Assembly: GCA_009809945.1 (NCBI GenBank)
Contig: WTPW01000063.1
Coordinates: forward strand, 284,265 to 348,264
Length of the DNA stretch: 64,000 nt
Source: Gigaspora margarita
Lineage: Eukaryota; Glomeromycota; Glomeromycetes; Diversisporales; Gigasporaceae
Direction: 5' to 3'
The position numbers and the translations under genes were made by a program. Shown here piece after piece: positions 1-10,002 of the stretch (positions within the stretch are counted from its first letter, which is position 1; each line of letters begins with the position of its first letter). Under the pieces are notes generated by a model. It had not been told where the DNA came from. It did not search any database and was given only the letters and a program-made list of their open reading frames with translations.

Positions 1-668
1 TAGATTTACCTGTTTATGCGCGTGCATATTACCAGTATCGATTTATGTATACCTAACTTGGCCACTTACCATTATTGCTGATTAATAACGGCACATTACG
101 TCGGGTAGTTATGTTTTTACACTTCACACACCTAACATCTATAACATTTATCTTAGCACATACCGAACCACGGCTCGAGACAACGCCATTTGGAACTCAG
201 AACTGGACCAACAGTCCCTAGTACGTCGGGGTAGTGGGACAATAAATCACAGCTAAATAAGAACAATTACGCTGATCGATATTCAAGGCTTAGAAAAAAC
301 CAATGCTAACATATGCAGATCGATTTCAATAAGCCTATTAATCGAATCTTTACTATTTTAAGAAAAAATTTTCATATGCATGAACCTACACGAAAAAAGG
401 AAAACATAATAAATACAACCCAAATACGACAAAAATTTTTTGAGGCAAGCGCAGATAGATCTGAACGCGCAACGCAGCTCTTCTCAAGATAGAGCAGATA
501 AGATAATATAAAATTTTTATACGAAAATCTTATCTGCTTTAGTCAAAAAGGAAATGTGGTGGATCACGAGCAATGACAAATACCAATGCGATTAAACACA
601 CGTGTACAAATACAAGTATAAATGGAAATGATCAGGGAAATGTCGACAAAAAAGATGAAGGGGTTAAT
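1..668. repeat. Dispersed repeat, copy 1 (inverted relative to copy 2)
   Basis: Read in reverse complement, this stretch matches 49890-50765 along its whole length. Shared blocks include the TGGAACTCAGAACTGGACCA region (190-209), GATCGATATTCAAGG (275-289) and the CTTCTCAAGATAGAGCA block (480-496). Copy 2 carries about 190 bp of extra AT-rich DNA (near 50460-50650) that is absent here. The match reaches base 1, so the element is cut by the window edge. It stops at GGGGTTAAT near 668, exactly where the 849-bp palindrome abuts copy 2. No coding capacity is visible. Copy 1 keeps many CpGs that are TpG or CpA in copy 2. Confidence 0.85.
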
Positions 669-958
669 CATAAAAATACAAACTTTAAAGAGCTATACTG
701 CAAATTTTTATTAATACAACTACCTTTGTGTTTTAAGTAAAAACTTATTCTAAATTAATTTATGTAAAAAAAGTCTTTTGAAAAAATTGTCATTTTGGGC
801 CCTATTCCCAGCACCTAGCCCATATTAAAGACTCTTATAATGCACAGAAATAAAATAAAATCACGCATTTTTCAAAGCTTCCTGGAAATGACTGTTACTC
901 ATTTTTTTCAAAAAATAATATAATTTACACGTTTTTTATTCTTTAATATAAGTGCTTT
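669..958. other. Gene-free AT-rich stretch
   Basis: No open reading frame, repeat or hairpin that I could support was seen here. Confidence 0.5.
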
Positions 959-1074
959 CAAGGGAAAACTTGTAAGCCATTTCACTCATTATCATCGCAG
1001 TGTGCCCTTAATTCTTATAGGGGTAGATATCATTGCGATGATAATGAGTGAAATAGCTTACAGGTTTTCTCTTG
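959..1074. repeat. Palindromic (foldback) MITE
   Basis: Two 44-nt arms (959-1002 and 1031-1074) are inverted repeats with about five mismatches around a ~28-bp loop. The left arm core CATTTCACTCATTATCATCG is answered by CGATGATAATGAGTGAAAT on the right. It ends 18 bases before the ATG of the signal-peptide exon at 1093, so it sits in the 5' leader or promoter of the aspartic protease remnant. No clean target duplication was found. Confidence 0.8.
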
Positions 1075-1602
1075 TTAGCGCTCATATTAACTATGAAATT
1101 GGTTTTTCTTTTTATCATCTTATCAGTAGTCATTATTCATAATTCCAGAGCAGAGCGGAGGATTTTAAGTCCAGACAATAGTCAAGAAAAAAAATCCCGA
1201 GTGGGTTTAGGGTATAGGATAAGGACAATTTTAATTTCCAAATCATATCATTATTGTAGTTATTATCACTTATTAATATAGTAAATATATCGTTCTTTAA
1301 ATTAATTTGGGTTCCGGGTTAGCATAAGAAAATTTTCCAAATTACTACTTCTTTCAATCGATCAGAATTATAACAGTATTGTAGTTATTGTTATTTGATA
1401 TATGATATATCATTCAAATTTAACTTTTAATTACTGTCGCTTAAAAGTTTATGACTTATCGCTCTTTTAATTTACTTTTAATAAATTACAATTTTAATAA
1501 AATAAACTCATGCTATTAGTTTAATTTAAACTTCCGTAATTATGGAAATAAATATTTATAAGAGTAATAATCGATATAAATTTTTTTCTCTATTAAATTC
1601 TT

Positions 1603-1690
1603 GTAATCTAATTATTTAAATTCTGTGATTTAATTATTTTGATTTTTTTGATCTAATTATTTAAATTCTTGTGATCTCAATCTTTTAAGT
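1603..1690. repeat. Short tandem repeat in the putative first intron of the protease
   Basis: The unit GATCTAATTATTTAAATTCT, about 22-30 bp, occurs roughly three times in degenerate form. It adds no coding information. Confidence 0.5.
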
Positions 1691-2253
1691 AAGTAATCGC
1701 ATTCTTAACTTCATTTAAAAATAATTTTACAAAGTTAAAGCCTTTTTATATTTTCATTGGACAGATAAGTATGCATTTACACCAACCGATTAATGATTTA
1801 CAAATAAGTAGATTTTTTTGAAAATTTGTTGCAAAAATATGAAGCAGTGCTCCGGAACCCAATGGATTCCGTTTTTATAGTTTTGTGCATATCTTATAAC
1901 AAATTGAATATCATTAATTTCCGATATAAAAACTTCTAACGATAAAATATCTTTTAATATAAAAATGAAACTTCTTTCCAAGTCACCGAGAGAATAACAG
2001 ATATAAATAAAAATTTGGCACATTATATACCAATCATTATTGGAAGTCAAAAATTCCATATTCTTGTAGATACTGGGTCTTCAAATCTCTGGATTCCAAA
2101 TAGTAATTGTACTTCCACGGCTTGTCAATATCATAAAGGATTTAAATCGACTATTAAACCCGAAGGTAATCTGTGGGATGTCAAAATATGTACTTGGTTC
2201 TGCCTCTAGCTTTACTGAAAAAGATAATATTCAAATCGGAAACCTTACTGCTA

Positions 2254-2641
2254 TTTATGGTGCAAAACATCTATACTCAAGTTTTCAATTTTTCAAATGG
2301 CTATAACTTTTTATCTAAGAAGTTTTAAAAAAATCTGACCAGTAACTTTATAGAGCTATATTAGCTCTACATATATGCCAAATATCTTTTTAAAATCTCA
2401 TCACTGTAAAAAGTTTTAGCGATTTGTGTAATTTTATATATAAATTTATAAATTTACATATAAAATTTCAATTTTCAAATCGCTAAAACTTTTTACAATG
2501 ATGAGATTTTGAAAAGATATTTGGCATATATATAGAGCTGATATAGCGCTATAAAGTTACTGGTCAGACTTTTTTAAAACTTCTTAGATAAAAGTTATAG
2601 CCATTAAAAAATTGAAACAAAGATTTCTTGCACCATAACAA
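2254..2641. mobile_element. 388-bp palindromic MITE inside the aspartic protease
   Basis: The left arm begins TTATGGTGCAA and the right arm ends TTGCACCATAA. Internal matches include ATGGCTATAACTTTTTATCT with AGATAAAAGTTATAGCCAT, and ATGAGATTTT with its complement, around a ~55-bp AT-rich centre (about 2420-2480). It separates the protease blocks NLTAI and IFGLA, which are close together in this enzyme family, so it is an insertion. It has no ORF, and therefore needs a transposase supplied elsewhere if it is a DNA transposon. Confidence 0.85.
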
Positions 2642-3270
2642 ATTTTTGGCCTTGCAATAATTTTATTTTAATTATGATGGCATTTAGGGCTAGGATTTGA
2701 CGATTTAAATACTATGAATCATGCCGCTCCAATATTGATCTTTACTCTAATTAAACAAAAAAAAAAATTGATCCAATTTTTTCCAAAATTTTAATGATTT
2801 GATGATATATGAACATTTACTTTGGGTGATGTTGACAAAAATAATTTTAAAGGAGTAATTGTGTTTACCCCATAATTCAACCACGTTCAAAGATAATTCC
2901 CAAGGGATACTGGTTAATAAACTAGAAGATGCAAATATCAATAACCAATCATTAAAGTTTTCTAAGGATTCAATTATTGACACTGGCTCTGCACTTCTTT
3001 TAATACCTGCAGATGATGTAATAGCAATTCATAAACAAATTCCAGGATCCAAAATTTATAGTGAACACTTTATCTACATTATCCCATACAATACCACTGC
3101 TGTAGTTTCTCTTAAATTTGGAGATGTTGACTATAAAATTCCATCTAAAGATTTAATTTTTGATAAATTATCTGACACTAAGTGCATATTTGGCATTATT
3201 CTTGTTTGAAATTCAACTTTGGATTTCTGGTTCGTCAGTCAAAATTCTTAAAAAAAATAAAAGTATATTC

Positions 3271-3717
3271 AATAATTTGCGTATTCAATTCAGTCATTTA
3301 CTTATACATTATTATATTAACCTGTCAATTATTATCTTAATATTATATTTTTAATATTAATTTTTCTAATATTAATTTTTCTAATTTTGTAAACTAATAT
3401 CTATATAAGTCCATAGATATAATGTTACACGATGGTTTAATCAATGTTATGGATTTAATTTGTTATTATTATATCATTAAAAGGTTTTAGCATGAACGTC
3501 TTTGTCCTTGTTTGATGTGATAAAACCATATCTCAAAATTTCAATATTTAAATGTTTTTCTTTTTGTCAATTATTATTATAATTTTTGCTTCTTATTTTA
3601 TTAATGCTTTACTATGATCAGTCTATAAAATAAATCAAATATTTTATGGTATTTCTATATGATAAAATTATTGATCTTATTTTATAAACTGAAATAGTAA
3701 ATCATTGAATAAAACCG
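3271..3717. other. Gene-free AT-rich stretch
   Basis: Low-complexity A/T-rich DNA downstream of the protease remnant. No supported feature was seen. Confidence 0.45.
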
Positions 3718-3861
3718 TTATTGCATACTACGTAATCAATAACTGCTGTATTTTATGTCCTCCTTCTGATCGTTCGGTGACCCAGCTGTACCGGCTGGGT
3801 TACCGACCGATCATCATCGTCCATAAAATACAGCAGTTATTTCATACTTCGCATGCAATAA
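3718..3861. repeat. Palindromic element with GC-rich centre
   Basis: Arms TTATTGCATAC...AACTGCTGTATTTTATG and CATAAAATACAGCAGTTATT...GCATGCAATAAC are inverted repeats. The GC-rich core continues as GATCGTTCGGTGACCCAGC against GCTGGGTTACCGACCGATC around TGTACCG. This makes a near-complete hairpin of about 144 bp. It is a MITE-like element, probably non-autonomous. Confidence 0.75.
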
Positions 3862-3876
3862 CTATATAGTATTCTT

Positions 3877-3964
3877 TTTTTATTTTCCCACGTGATTATA
3901 TTTATTCGATAGTACTTGTTTTTTATTTTCCCACGTGATTATATTTGCATTCGATAGTACTTGC
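3877..3964. repeat. 43-bp tandem duplication
   Basis: The segment TTTCCCACGTGATTATATTT followed by ATTCGATAGTACTTG is present twice in tandem with near identity. The second copy has two extra bases (GC). Confidence 0.8.
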
Positions 3965-4310
3965 TTTTAATTAATTATTTGCTATAAAACCATTATTAGA
4001 TAAATTGCCGTTATTCGACAATTTTTGCCCAAAAATGTATACATATAGGATATAAACTACTTATTTTAAAAACCTTACTGTTCCCAATAAACTTAATAAT
4101 ATCAATATACTGTACAGCCAGAACTTTCTAAATGCAATGCGACGGGACGATGTGTAAAAATTTAGCCAAATATGCACTTAGAGTCATTGCATGTAAGGAG
4201 GTAATAATCTATAAACATAATATTAGTTGGTCCAAGGAAGACATACATTTATGGGGCTTATTATGGGACGCGCATTTAGATGTATTTAGTAAAGTAGAGT
4301 ACATATTCGG

Positions 4311-4326
4311 ACGTACGTACGTACGA
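4311..4326. repeat. (ACGT)n microsatellite
   Basis: Perfect ACGT repeats. The same motif recurs at 8858-8880 and 11316-11334, always in gene-free DNA. Confidence 0.85.
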
Positions 4327-4469
4327 ACATTATACTAAATTTTTATTGTATGTACAATTAATATATTAGATATCACTTTCTAATTCAATCAATATTGACT
4401 CACGTGTGTTTAAATTTTATGAATTATTAATTTAAAAGCTTTTTCTTAAACAAATTTTTTTTAATACTC

Positions 4470-4720
4470 TGAGACCTCGCAAAAAGAATTTGGTAATGGT
4501 TTAAGACCAGAATTTCTTGTGAATTAACTTAACGATGAAATTTATGATTAATTGTCAAATGAAATAAAAGGAAGTATTCATTATTGATGAATTAAAAAAC
4601 AAATTTAGAAGCTGATGAAATCATAAGAGAATTGCCTATTGTCAATCAAATTAATCCGTATCATATGCATTCAAAACTCATTAACACGCACGAGATCACG
4701 CAGTGACAGTCAGAGATGAC
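4470..4720 (+). pseudogene. Possible remnant of a kinase C-terminal tail
   Basis: One frame reads EFGNGLRPEF (about 4479-4520), resembling the subdomain XI region before the conserved Trp of TKL-like kinases. Another frame reads LEADEIIRELPIVNQINPYH then MHSKLINTHEIT before a stop near 4703. That resembles, from memory, the tail after the kinase domain in arbuscular-fungal kinase families. The two pieces are out of frame and the catalytic core is absent. It may be an unrelated ORF fragment. Confidence 0.3.
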
Positions 4721-4879
4721 GATAAGCAGTAACCTGTTGATCCTATTTTTTTCGATTAATTTTATGTAAGCAAGTTTTATTAGGTTTGGTGGGATTATTT
4801 AAACTAATATATGAAATTCTTTTGACAATAAGTTATGTTGTAGTTGATAGTCTTGAAGAATTTTCAAATGATGGCGTAT

Positions 4880-4950
4880 CGGTATACAGGTGTAACAACA
4901 AGTGCTTAACTGTACAATCATATTTGTTCTATTGTACAAAAATAAGGTCG
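4880..4950. repeat. ~70-bp segment repeated at 5620-5695
   Basis: Both places carry a GCGTATC..TATACAGGTGTAAC block followed by AACAAGTRCTTAACTGTA and a TATTTGTT(C/A)TATTGTA block. It is the first half of a larger duplicated module upstream of the Sel1/kinase gene. Confidence 0.75.
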
Positions 4951-5474
4951 TTTGAAGTTATAATTTCGTTTAACGTTCCCTTACAAAGCTTAAGCGTGGT
5001 GGGAGGAGGGAGGTCAATTTAAACAAACATGTTAAAATTGCAAAAATAATCACATTGTCATTGGTTGACATATAAACACGTGACTTATTGGAATCCTAGA
5101 CGTAATGAACATCTTGATTGGCCTGTATAATTCTAGGGGGAAGAATGTAAAACGAATTGTAACTTCAAACGGCCTAAATAGTAATCGTATATTTAGGGAT
5201 CAAAGCCGTATAATCATGTGATCGTAAGCCAATAAAATTGTTTATATTGATCTCGATGAAACAATCAGAAAAAAAAAAAGCGAAAAATGTAAAAAATATA
5301 AGAAACGAATGTCTTAATATATCTCGAGGCATTAACAATTAATGTCGGGGAGGTAATTTTACTATAACACAAACACTTATCCTAACTCCAAGCTGGTCCC
5401 TATCTAACTTTATCAAAAAAATTAATATCATATGACCGCTTACGGCTTTAAACGTTTCCTATATTTATACCTCT

Positions 5475-5835
5475 TGTTGCTCACTTATCGGTGCACGCCT
5501 GATAGAATTTTATATATGGCAAAAATGACAAAAATATTGTCATTAAGAATTTAGAATTTTCCATGTTAGTATTCTAAAATTTTTGCGGAGCGAATAAATG
5601 GTTCATATTTTAAATGATCGCGTATCAATATACAGGTGTAACAACAAGTACTTAACTGTATAATAAAAGATAATATTTGTTATATTGTAATACATAGTAA
5701 TCCATATTTAGACTTCTATTTGCTCATTTATCGTCACACGCCTGATAGAATTTTATGACATAAATGTTGTCATTAAGAATTTAGAATTTTCCATGTTAAT
5801 ATTTTTTGTATTCTAAAATTTTTGAGGAACAATAA
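5475..5835 (+). promoter_or_regulatory. Tandemly duplicated 5' region of the Sel1/kinase gene
   Basis: Two copies, about 5475-5600 and 5715-5835, share CACGCCTGATAGAATTTTAT, TGTCATTAAGAATTTAGAAT and TTTTCCATGTTA, and end GTATTCTAAAATTTTTG(C/A)GG. The second copy ends about 60 bases before the first in-frame ATG (5888). Its position makes it the likely promoter and leader. That role is inferred from position; no factor site is recognised. Confidence 0.55.
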
Positions 5836-5887
5836 AACTTTCATATGCAAAAATGGTAAATTTTTCGATTTTTATAATTTTGATGCT

Positions 5888-6763
5888 ATGGAGGAGGATA
5901 ATAAAAATTTCGAGATTAGAGAACCGATAAAGTTACATGAAGTTGAAAAGTTTAAAAATTATTTAAAGATGGCCTCGAATGATTTGTTTGAACTAGGGAA
6001 TCGTTATCGAAATGGACATAAAGTAAAAAAAGATAAAAACAAAGCTTTTGAAAATTATTTACAATCAGCCACGATGGACAATGCTGACGGAATATATTTT
6101 GTCGGTTATTGCTATGCAAATGGAATAGGAATTAAGAAAAATAAAAAAAAAGCTTTTGAAAAGTATTTACAATCAGCCAACAAGGAACATGTTGATGGAA
6201 TCTATGCAGTTGGTTGTTGTTATCAAAATGGACTTGGGATAAAAAAAAAAATAAAAATATTGCTTCTGAATATTTTAAAAAATATGCCAAAAGGAAAAGT
6301 CTTGAAAGTACAGAACATTGGGAATTTTGTGGTTATAAAAAAGGAGTTGGTCCTCAATTTTCACAAAGTAATCATATTGTTTGCCGTAGGCATTGTTATT
6401 ACTCTTATTACTCTTTTTTTGAATTAAAATGGCGGGTTAACTCAAAACCAAAAATAGGTGATGGAATGTTTAGTGTGGGTAATTGTTATCAAAATGGAAT
6501 CGGTGTAGAAAAGGATGAATCTAAAGCATTTGAATGGTATCTGAAATCAGTTGAGTTGGAACATGATTTAGGGACTAATAATGTTGGCAATTGTTATCAA
6601 ATTGTGTTGAAGTAGAAAAAGATAATCAAAAAGCTTTTGAGTATTATTTAAAATCTGCTGAGATGGGTCATCTTGAGGCGATGAATGAAGTTGGTTATTG
6701 TTATCGAAATGGAATAGGAACGAAAAGAGATTTGCAGAAAGCCAATCATTGGTTTCAAATGTA
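5888..6763 (+). pseudogene. Sel1-like repeat (SLR) region with frameshifts
   Basis: From ATG 5888 the product begins MEEDNKNFEIREP and then runs through Sel1-like repeats of about 36 residues. Typical signatures are GNRYRNGH-V-KDKNKAFENY, VGYCYANGIGIKKNKKKAFE and VGCCYQNGLGI. The frame breaks at the A-run near 6240-6252, resumes with SVGNCYQNGIGVEKDESKAF, breaks again near 6601-6612, and finishes with VGYCYRNGIGTKRDLQKANH. SLRs form helical solenoids that act as protein-interaction scaffolds. The last codons run into a consensus donor (GTAAGTATC, 6762). The neighbour downstream is a kinase domain. In related fungi the two modules are usually one protein with the kinase first; here the order is reversed. 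The frameshifts could be real decay or homopolymer sequencing errors. Confidence 0.7.
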
Positions 6764-6903
6764 AGTATCTTATATTCTCGTTGATTTTCGTTCAATATTT
6801 TTAATAACATTATATGTATAATAGTGAAAGAAATAAATTTTCAAGTATGTAATTATTAATTATATTAATTTTTTAAGGAAAAACTAATTTAAGAATTTTT
6901 TAG

Positions 6904-8179
6904 AAACATTTAGACATAATCAATATTATCTAAATCTATTTATTCCATCTAACCGATATTATCAACCTGATCCTAACGATGATTTACAAAAAGTACTTAA
7001 CGATGAAAGATATCAACTTACATGGATACCATATAACAAATTCAAAGACATTAAAAAGATAGGTCATGGCGGATTTTCAACTGTTTATAAAGATGAAATG
7101 GAAAAATCAAATGATTATTATTCTACAATGATATCTGTTGCACTAAAAGTAATTCATAAATCAAAAGAATGCCGACAAAATTTTATCGACGAGGTAATTT
7201 TATTTTAAATGTTTATTTTTAACTTTAATTTGTCTCTATTTATTTTTAATTTAATTTGTCTTTATTTTAAATTAATTTGTCTTTATTTTAAATTTAATTT
7301 ATCTTTATTTTTAATCTTTTAATTATTTTATTTAGTTAAAGGCATATTGTGAAATTGGTTATGAAAATCCGTCATTTTTAAAATGTTATGGTGTATCAAG
7401 AGAAGAAACTACAAATGATTATATTCTTGTATTAAAATATGCTAACATGGGTTCCTTACGTAATAACCTTCATCATATGTCGAAAATGGAATGGTGGAAA
7501 AAATTAAATCTTTTAATTTGTATCGTTTCCGACCTTGAGATGATTCATTCACAAAACTTAATTCACCGTGACTTACATAGTGGAAATATTTTACAAGACC
7601 ATTTACATAGTGCATATATTGCGGTTTTAGGATTTTCAGTTTCTAGTTCGGAACAAGAATTAAAAGAAATTTTTGGAATTTTACAATATATTGCGCCTGA
7701 AGTTCTTCAAGGTCAATCGTACACTACAGCGTCAGATATTTATTCTTTCGGCATAGTCATGTGGGAAATATTATACGGAATGCCAGTATCAAATTATCAT
7801 AAATTTAGTGAACAACAACTCTATATAAAAATATGCTATGATGATATGCGACCACCCATTAACAAAGAAGCACCACGATATTACGTTGATCTGATGAAAA
7901 AATGTTGGAATAAAGATCCAGAGAAACGACCGACTGCGGAAAAAATCTGCGAAAAGTTTAATGAATGGCAGAATGACAAAATTATTTTATCAGAATTGAT
8001 AGCATCCGAAACAATACTTGAAAATATCGAAAGTACACAAACTAAATCGATTTCTCAAGGTAAAAAGGGTTTTTTTTTCATAATATTCGTTAAAAATTTC
8101 AGTACTGTATTAATTATTCTTTTTAGAAATAGATAACAGCTTGAAATATGAATCGCTACCAATATTATCTCACCAATGA
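6904..8179 (+). CDS. TKL-like protein kinase domain, three exons; DFG Asp lost (likely pseudokinase)
   Basis: Exons 6904-7193, 7336-8059 and 8127-8179 splice in frame (introns 7194-7335 and 8060-8126, GT..AG) and end in TGA. The order is: leader with WIPYNKFKDI, glycine-rich loop GHGGFSTVY (from 7062), VALK with its Lys (7146-7148), HRDLHSGNIL (7564), then IAVLGFS where DLG/DFG is expected, then YIAPEVL (7693), the YSFGIVMWEI helix and CWNKDPEKRPTA. The metal-binding Asp is Val (codon 7624-7626), one base from Asp, so phosphotransfer should be severely impaired. The predicted tail ends LPILSHQ. The upstream join to the Sel1 exon is one base out of phase, so this may be a separate gene or part of a decayed fusion. 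Role: signalling kinase or pseudokinase in the cytosol, target unknown. Confidence 0.75.
7194..7335 (+). other. Intron with internal tandem repeat
   Basis: The donor is GAG|GTAATT and the acceptor TTATTTAG. The interior is four degenerate copies of a ~22-bp AATTTGTCTTTATTTTAAAT unit, so this intron grew by tandem duplication. Confidence 0.75.
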
Positions 8180-8219
8180 ATCTATTATTGCATATATATG
8201 TTCTTTGAAACTATTAGCG

Positions 8220-8311
8220 TTAACGGAATATATTGTTATGTGCATGTATTTCTTTCGCCAAATATTACTTTAACGGAATAATGTATTTCTTTCGCAAAAT
8301 ATTACTTTATT
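8220..8311. repeat. Imperfect tandem duplication
   Basis: TTAACGGAATA...ATGTATTTCTTTCGC(C/A)AAATATTACTTT occurs twice back to back, about 40-50 bp each. Confidence 0.7.
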
Positions 8312-9994
8312 TAAGTTCAGGACAATTGTTATTGGCATTGGAGCGACATTTTGGAACGTTAATGAAGTGCAGACATTATATGATATACATTATTATATTC
8401 AATTGGCCATTTGCTCATATACTTCACAGTAATTTTTTAGAGCTGTAGAACTTTATTGAGAAAATGAACCATTATCTTTTTTCTTTAATCAGCTAACATA
8501 CTAGAAATTAATTTTATCTATCATTAACATTATTGCTATACTAATTTTAAATAAAAGCTAATGCATTTTGAAATTTAAAATTACATAAAAAATGTAGGAT
8601 TAAATGTAAATTGTTAATTATAGAATCGGGCTATTGTAGAACGCTGCATACAGTACCATGCGTGACACATAATTTAGATTAATATTATATCAATTTTTAA
8701 GATCTTATATCAGGAACGAATGCATATGAGCGTATGGAAATTAAGCGTTACATGACGCAAAAACTTTGATATAATCGGTCCGCGCGACTTTATTCATATC
8801 ATTGCATCGCACCTTATATACGCGATAATCTTCGTCGTGATTTGACTATGCTATGTATACGTACGTACGAACGTACGTACTAATAAATGAAGGTAAAAAC
8901 TTAATTTTTGAGCATAAATGTCGGTGACACGATACAATTTTTCACATATATTTGCTAATTTTCCATTTTTTCATGGGATTTTTTATGGGGTTGATGAAAA
9001 GATAATCATTGATTCAAAGATTTGAACGAAAATTTTTTGAACGATTGCTCGTCGGAATGGAATATTAGTAGATTCAACAGCAATTTAAGTTTGTTCTAAA
9101 GATGCTTTAAGTTGAAATGAAATTTTGAAACCACACAGACCATTAAAGAATTCGAACTGAAAGTTGCTTCTGGATCCATTTATATCTAGTTATATATACA
9201 AATATCTCACTAATATTACAATCATGATTATTGGGATGACAACTACTTCTGCGAGACTTTTATCTCATAAATTTATTTACCACTAGCTAATACCTTAAAT
9301 AATTTTATTTAGTTAGTGAGCATAAATATGTACTGTATTGTTGCGATTTGCAAAATTCTGTATCCCTGATTTCCAATTTAATTTCTATTTTTTTTTATAT
9401 TATTTTAAAATTTATACTATACTTTAATATTACAGTACATAATATTTAAAATAAGGCATAATAATAAATTAATTCTAAAATAATATATAATAAAGTTTAT
9501 TGTAAAAAAAAACTCATAAAAAAATTAGAAATCAAGAAGGATGCAGAAACATAAAAGGTCAGGTTAGCACATAATTTATCGATTATGAATAATTAGCTAT
9601 CTTATTCATACGATTATGTGACATAAAATACAATCGGGTCATATCGGGTACTGTATGCTGCGCTCTAAGATAAGGGTAATGTTACACTTTTTGCTTTTAA
9701 TTTTTTTTTGATCTTGTAACACTCTTTGTTTTTCCGTTAATTATTATAATTTAATTTACTTATTTATTTTTTATTTATTTTAATTGAAGTTAAATGTTTC
9801 CTATGGAATAGGGTTCCGAGAATCAAATGAAAGATTTCGGCATTGTCTACGATATTTAATTTTAAGTTAGATGAAGAACTCATCTTTATTAATGTAGATT
9901 GTTAAGATTAGAATTAGGCTAACTGATTTAGTACTAACGTTGAATAGAGTTAAAAGTGTTGGAATTACCATTGAGATGAATTCCGTCTTAAAAC
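8312..9994. other. Gene-free AT-rich stretch with a possible 1-kb TIR pair
   Basis: No gene is supported. GCTGCATACAGTACC at about 8643-8657 and its inverted near-copy GGTACTGTATGCTGC (9649-9663) could be termini of an old ~1.03-kb element. No target duplication was found. An (ACGT)n microsatellite lies at 8858-8880. Confidence 0.4.
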
Positions 9995-10002
9995 ATCGTA
10001 GT

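Larger units (their letters stand above)
1093..3270 (+). pseudogene. Secreted pepsin-family aspartic protease, decayed and interrupted
   Basis: The first exon (ATG 1093) encodes a signal peptide, MKLVFLFIILSVVIIHNSRA, with a likely cut after SRA. A second coding block from about 1999 reads TDINKNLAHYIP..., then the first catalytic motif DTGSSNLW (about 2068-2091). A flap-region block continues in another frame to NLTAI near 2253. A 388-bp palindrome is inserted there. Downstream come IFGLA, LGLGF, TLGDVDKN-FKGVIVFTP and the second catalytic motif DTGSALL (about 2980-3000), then pepsin-like C-terminal sequence to about 3270. Pepsin-family enzymes (A1) need both Asp residues; both survive. Frame breaks near 2187, 2678 and 3190 plus stops make an active product unlikely. 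The 750-bp gap after the signal exon may be an intron or a decayed pro-region. Confidence 0.75.

Noticed and set aside
3718..3861. Rho-independent-style terminator hairpin
   Set aside because: The organism is eukaryotic, and the hairpin is a 144-bp MITE-like palindrome rather than a terminator.
6240..6612. Programmed frameshifting in the Sel1 gene
   Set aside because: The two shifts lie in a homopolymer and a small deletion inside repeat units; decay or sequencing error is simpler.
8641..9668. 1-kb TIR transposon
   Set aside because: Only ~15 bp of inverted similarity and no target duplication; kept as a low-confidence note.
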